Assembly: GCA_009780285.1 (NCBI GenBank)
Contig: WRAL01000105.1
Span: 1-5,944, forward strand
Direction: 5' to 3'
Source of the DNA: Treponema sp.
GTDB lineage: Bacteria > Spirochaetota > Spirochaetia > Treponematales > Breznakiellaceae
Length of the DNA stretch: 5,944 bases
Of the stretch, positions 5,118 through 5,944 are shown piece after piece (within the stretch, counting starts at the first letter, position 1; each line of letters opens with the position of its first letter). The notes beneath the pieces are model-generated. The model was given only the letters and a program-made list of their open reading frames with translations. It was not told where the DNA came from and made no database searches. Made by a program: the position numbers and the translations under genes.

Positions 5118-5220
5118 GCAGGGCATACGCGCTGGGGCTTTGGGAGGAAAGGCCGCTTTTCTATAGGAAAAATATCCGTTGAAGGCGCTCCTGCGCCTTC
5201 AACGGATATTTTAGGTTGGT
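5118..5220. repeat. 103-bp direct repeat, copy 2
   Basis: This is a perfect second copy of 4907-5009, in the same orientation and 108 bases after the first. The left flank differs (CCGCCAGCC-type sequence instead of GGCGGAG), which sets a sharp left boundary at the GCAGGG start. Confidence 0.9.
5169..5212. repeat. 20-bp perfect stem-loop in repeat copy 2
   Basis: The arms are 5169-5188 and 5193-5212 around TCCT, identical to the stem-loop in copy 1. It lies 76 bases upstream of the Rpn-family start codon. Confidence 0.85.
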
Positions 5221-5254
5221 TGGGCTTTGTCGTTCGAGGGCCGCTCGGCGCTAT

Positions 5255-5282
5255 TTCAAAAAAACCGAAAGCGCGCCATAAT
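5255..5282 (+). promoter_or_regulatory. putative promoter of the Rpn-family gene, leaderless geometry
   Basis: CATAAT (5277-5282, five of six matches to TATAAT) lies 16 bases after TTCAAA (5255-5260, four of six matches to TTGACA). An A-run in the spacer follows the -35. The -10 ends 6 bases before the ATG at 5289, so transcription would begin at the A of the start codon. This fits the weak ribosome site (only an AGG two bases before ATG). Confidence 0.35.
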
Positions 5283-5288
5283 CAGGCG

Positions 5289-5944
5289 ATGAAAGCCAAC
5301 GCAAAGTACAAGGACAGCGTTTTCACCCTCCTTTTCGGCAAGCCCGAAATCCTGCGCGAGCTTTACGGCGCTCTGGAAGGCGTGGATCTGCCCGCCGACA
5401 CGCCGGTCGTCATCAACACGCTGCAGGACGCGCTCTTTATGGATCGCGTCAACGACATTTCTTTCGAGATTGACGGAAAAGTCATCGTCCTGATGGAGCA
5501 CCAAAGCACCGTAAACCCGAACCTGCCGCTGCGGATATTGATGTACATCGCCCGCCTCTACGAAAAAATCCTGGGCGAAAGGGATATCTACGCCAGCAAA
5601 CGCGTTACGATCCCCTTTCCGGTCTTTTATATACTGTACAACGGAAGCGCAGAGATGCCGGATTCCGTGGTTTTAAAGCTTTCCGACCTGTTCGAGCTTC
5701 CCGGCGATTTGACCGCCGGCGAGCGGGAAATCGCGCTAGAGCTAAGCGTGAAGCTGATAAACATCAACCACGGCCGGAACGCCGCGCTCGTGGAAAAGTG
5801 CCAAACGCTGGCCGAGTACAGCGCTTTCATTGCGAAGGCGAAAGAGTTTGAGAAGGCCGCCGGCGACCGCGCTCAGGCGCTGAAGCTGGCAATCGAGTAT
5901 TGCAGGGAACATGACATCCTGAAGGAATTTTTGGAAACGCATTC
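5289..5944 (+). CDS. Rpn-family recombination-promoting nuclease / PD-(D/E)XK transposase-like protein, C-terminus cut by window
   Basis: At least 218 residues are open to the window end, with no stop reached. The sequence is typical of the treponemal Rpn/YhgA-like family: it starts MKANAKYKDSVFTLLFG, then ILRELYGALEG and PVVINTLQDALFMDRVNDISF, followed by the catalytic-looking strand VIVLMEHQST (residues 65-74). The putative PD-(D/E)XK residues are Asp56 (ND56ISF) and Glu70 with Gln72 (E-H-Q) in place of the usual E-x-K. Later family landmarks are LRILMYIARLYEKI (81-94), FYILYNG (113-119), ININHGRN (157-164), LAEYSAFIAKAKEFEKA (174-190) and AIEYCREHDILKEFLE (201-216). E. coli Rpn proteins are endonucleases that stimulate RecA-independent recombination. 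Members have also been called transposases, without clear evidence of transposition, and some are implicated in toxin or antiphage roles. The gene is divergent from alaS and preceded by repeats. The variable C-terminal domain is not visible, so activity is uncertain. Confidence 0.88.
   Translation, partial: MKANAKYKDSVFTLLFGKPEILRELYGALEGVDLPADTPVVINTLQDALFMDRVNDISFEIDGKVIVLMEHQSTVNPNLPLRILMYIARLYEKILGERDIYASKRVTIPFPVFYILYNGSAEMPDSVVLKLSDLFELPGDLTAGEREIALELSVKLININHGRNAALVEKCQTLAEYSAFIAKAKEFEKAAGDRAQALKLAIEYCREHDILKEFLETH

Larger units (their letters stand above)
4745..5288. other. repeat-rich divergent intergenic region
   Basis: These 544 bases separate leftward alaS from the rightward Rpn-family gene. 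I see no protein gene in either direction. The region holds the 29-base element, interleaved inverted repeats, two identical 103-bp direct repeats, and two long stem-loops between them. Promoters for both flanking genes must lie at its two ends. Confidence 0.75.

Noticed and set aside
4907..5220. CRISPR array
   Set aside because: There are only two repeats, each 103 bp with an internal 20-bp stem-loop, and the single 108-bp spacer is itself palindromic. This does not fit the size or regularity of CRISPR, and no cas gene is present.
4745..5288. tRNA or rRNA gene in the repeat-rich intergenic region
   Set aside because: I found no tRNA cloverleaf signature such as a T-arm GTTCRA with a matching acceptor stem, and no rRNA-like conserved blocks.
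5256..5504. Minus-strand open frame over the start of the Rpn gene
   Set aside because: It overlaps the clear Rpn-family coding sequence in antisense and shows no family features.

Overview
The window looks like chromosomal sequence from a GC-rich, probably anaerobic, host-associated spirochaete of the treponeme kind. This is inferred from family features, not from any database search. The alanyl-tRNA synthetase is the short form (601 residues, no C-terminal C-Ala domain and no beta-barrel insert) known from Borrelia and Treponema, although a similar short form occurs in some candidate-phylum bacteria. The last gene is an Rpn/PD-(D/E)XK 'transposase-like' protein of the type that is highly multiplied in treponemes. 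The first gene resembles NADH:rubredoxin oxidoreductase of anaerobes.

Layout: (1) 1-315 is non-coding. Its first ~165 bases are strikingly AT-rich, with a plausible leftward promoter for a gene outside the window. It then switches abruptly to GC-rich leader sequence with two stem-loops. (2) 316-1512 (+) encodes a two-dinucleotide-fold FAD/NADH oxidoreductase, with a strong Shine-Dalgarno site. (3) 4744-1509 (-) is a tight three-gene operon: alaS, then a secreted SH3-domain protein, then a secreted M48 zinc metalloprotease. The last two genes overlap as ATGA. The operon ends tail-to-tail against the oxidoreductase gene, and the two stop codons overlap by 4 bases with no room for a terminator. 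(4) 4745-5288 is a 544-base divergent intergenic region packed with repeats: two identical 103-bp direct repeats, each carrying a 20-bp perfect stem-loop, with two further long stem-loops in the 108-bp spacer. (5) 5289 to the window edge (+) is the Rpn-family gene, cut off by the window end.

How the genes relate: alaS is a housekeeping translation gene. The two exported proteins behind it suggest a small cell-envelope quality-control unit co-expressed with it. The oxidoreductase probably feeds electrons from NADH to a rubredoxin-like acceptor, perhaps for oxygen or peroxide detoxification. The Rpn gene and the repeats give the right end a mobile or accessory character.

The most unusual signals are non-coding. 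One is a 29-base element (27/29 identical) found in the same relative orientation upstream of both the oxidoreductase gene and alaS. Another is the perfect 103-bp repeat pair. A third is that alaS and the Rpn gene both have a -10-like hexamer placed exactly 6 bases before ATG with little Shine-Dalgarno sequence, as expected for leaderless mRNAs.
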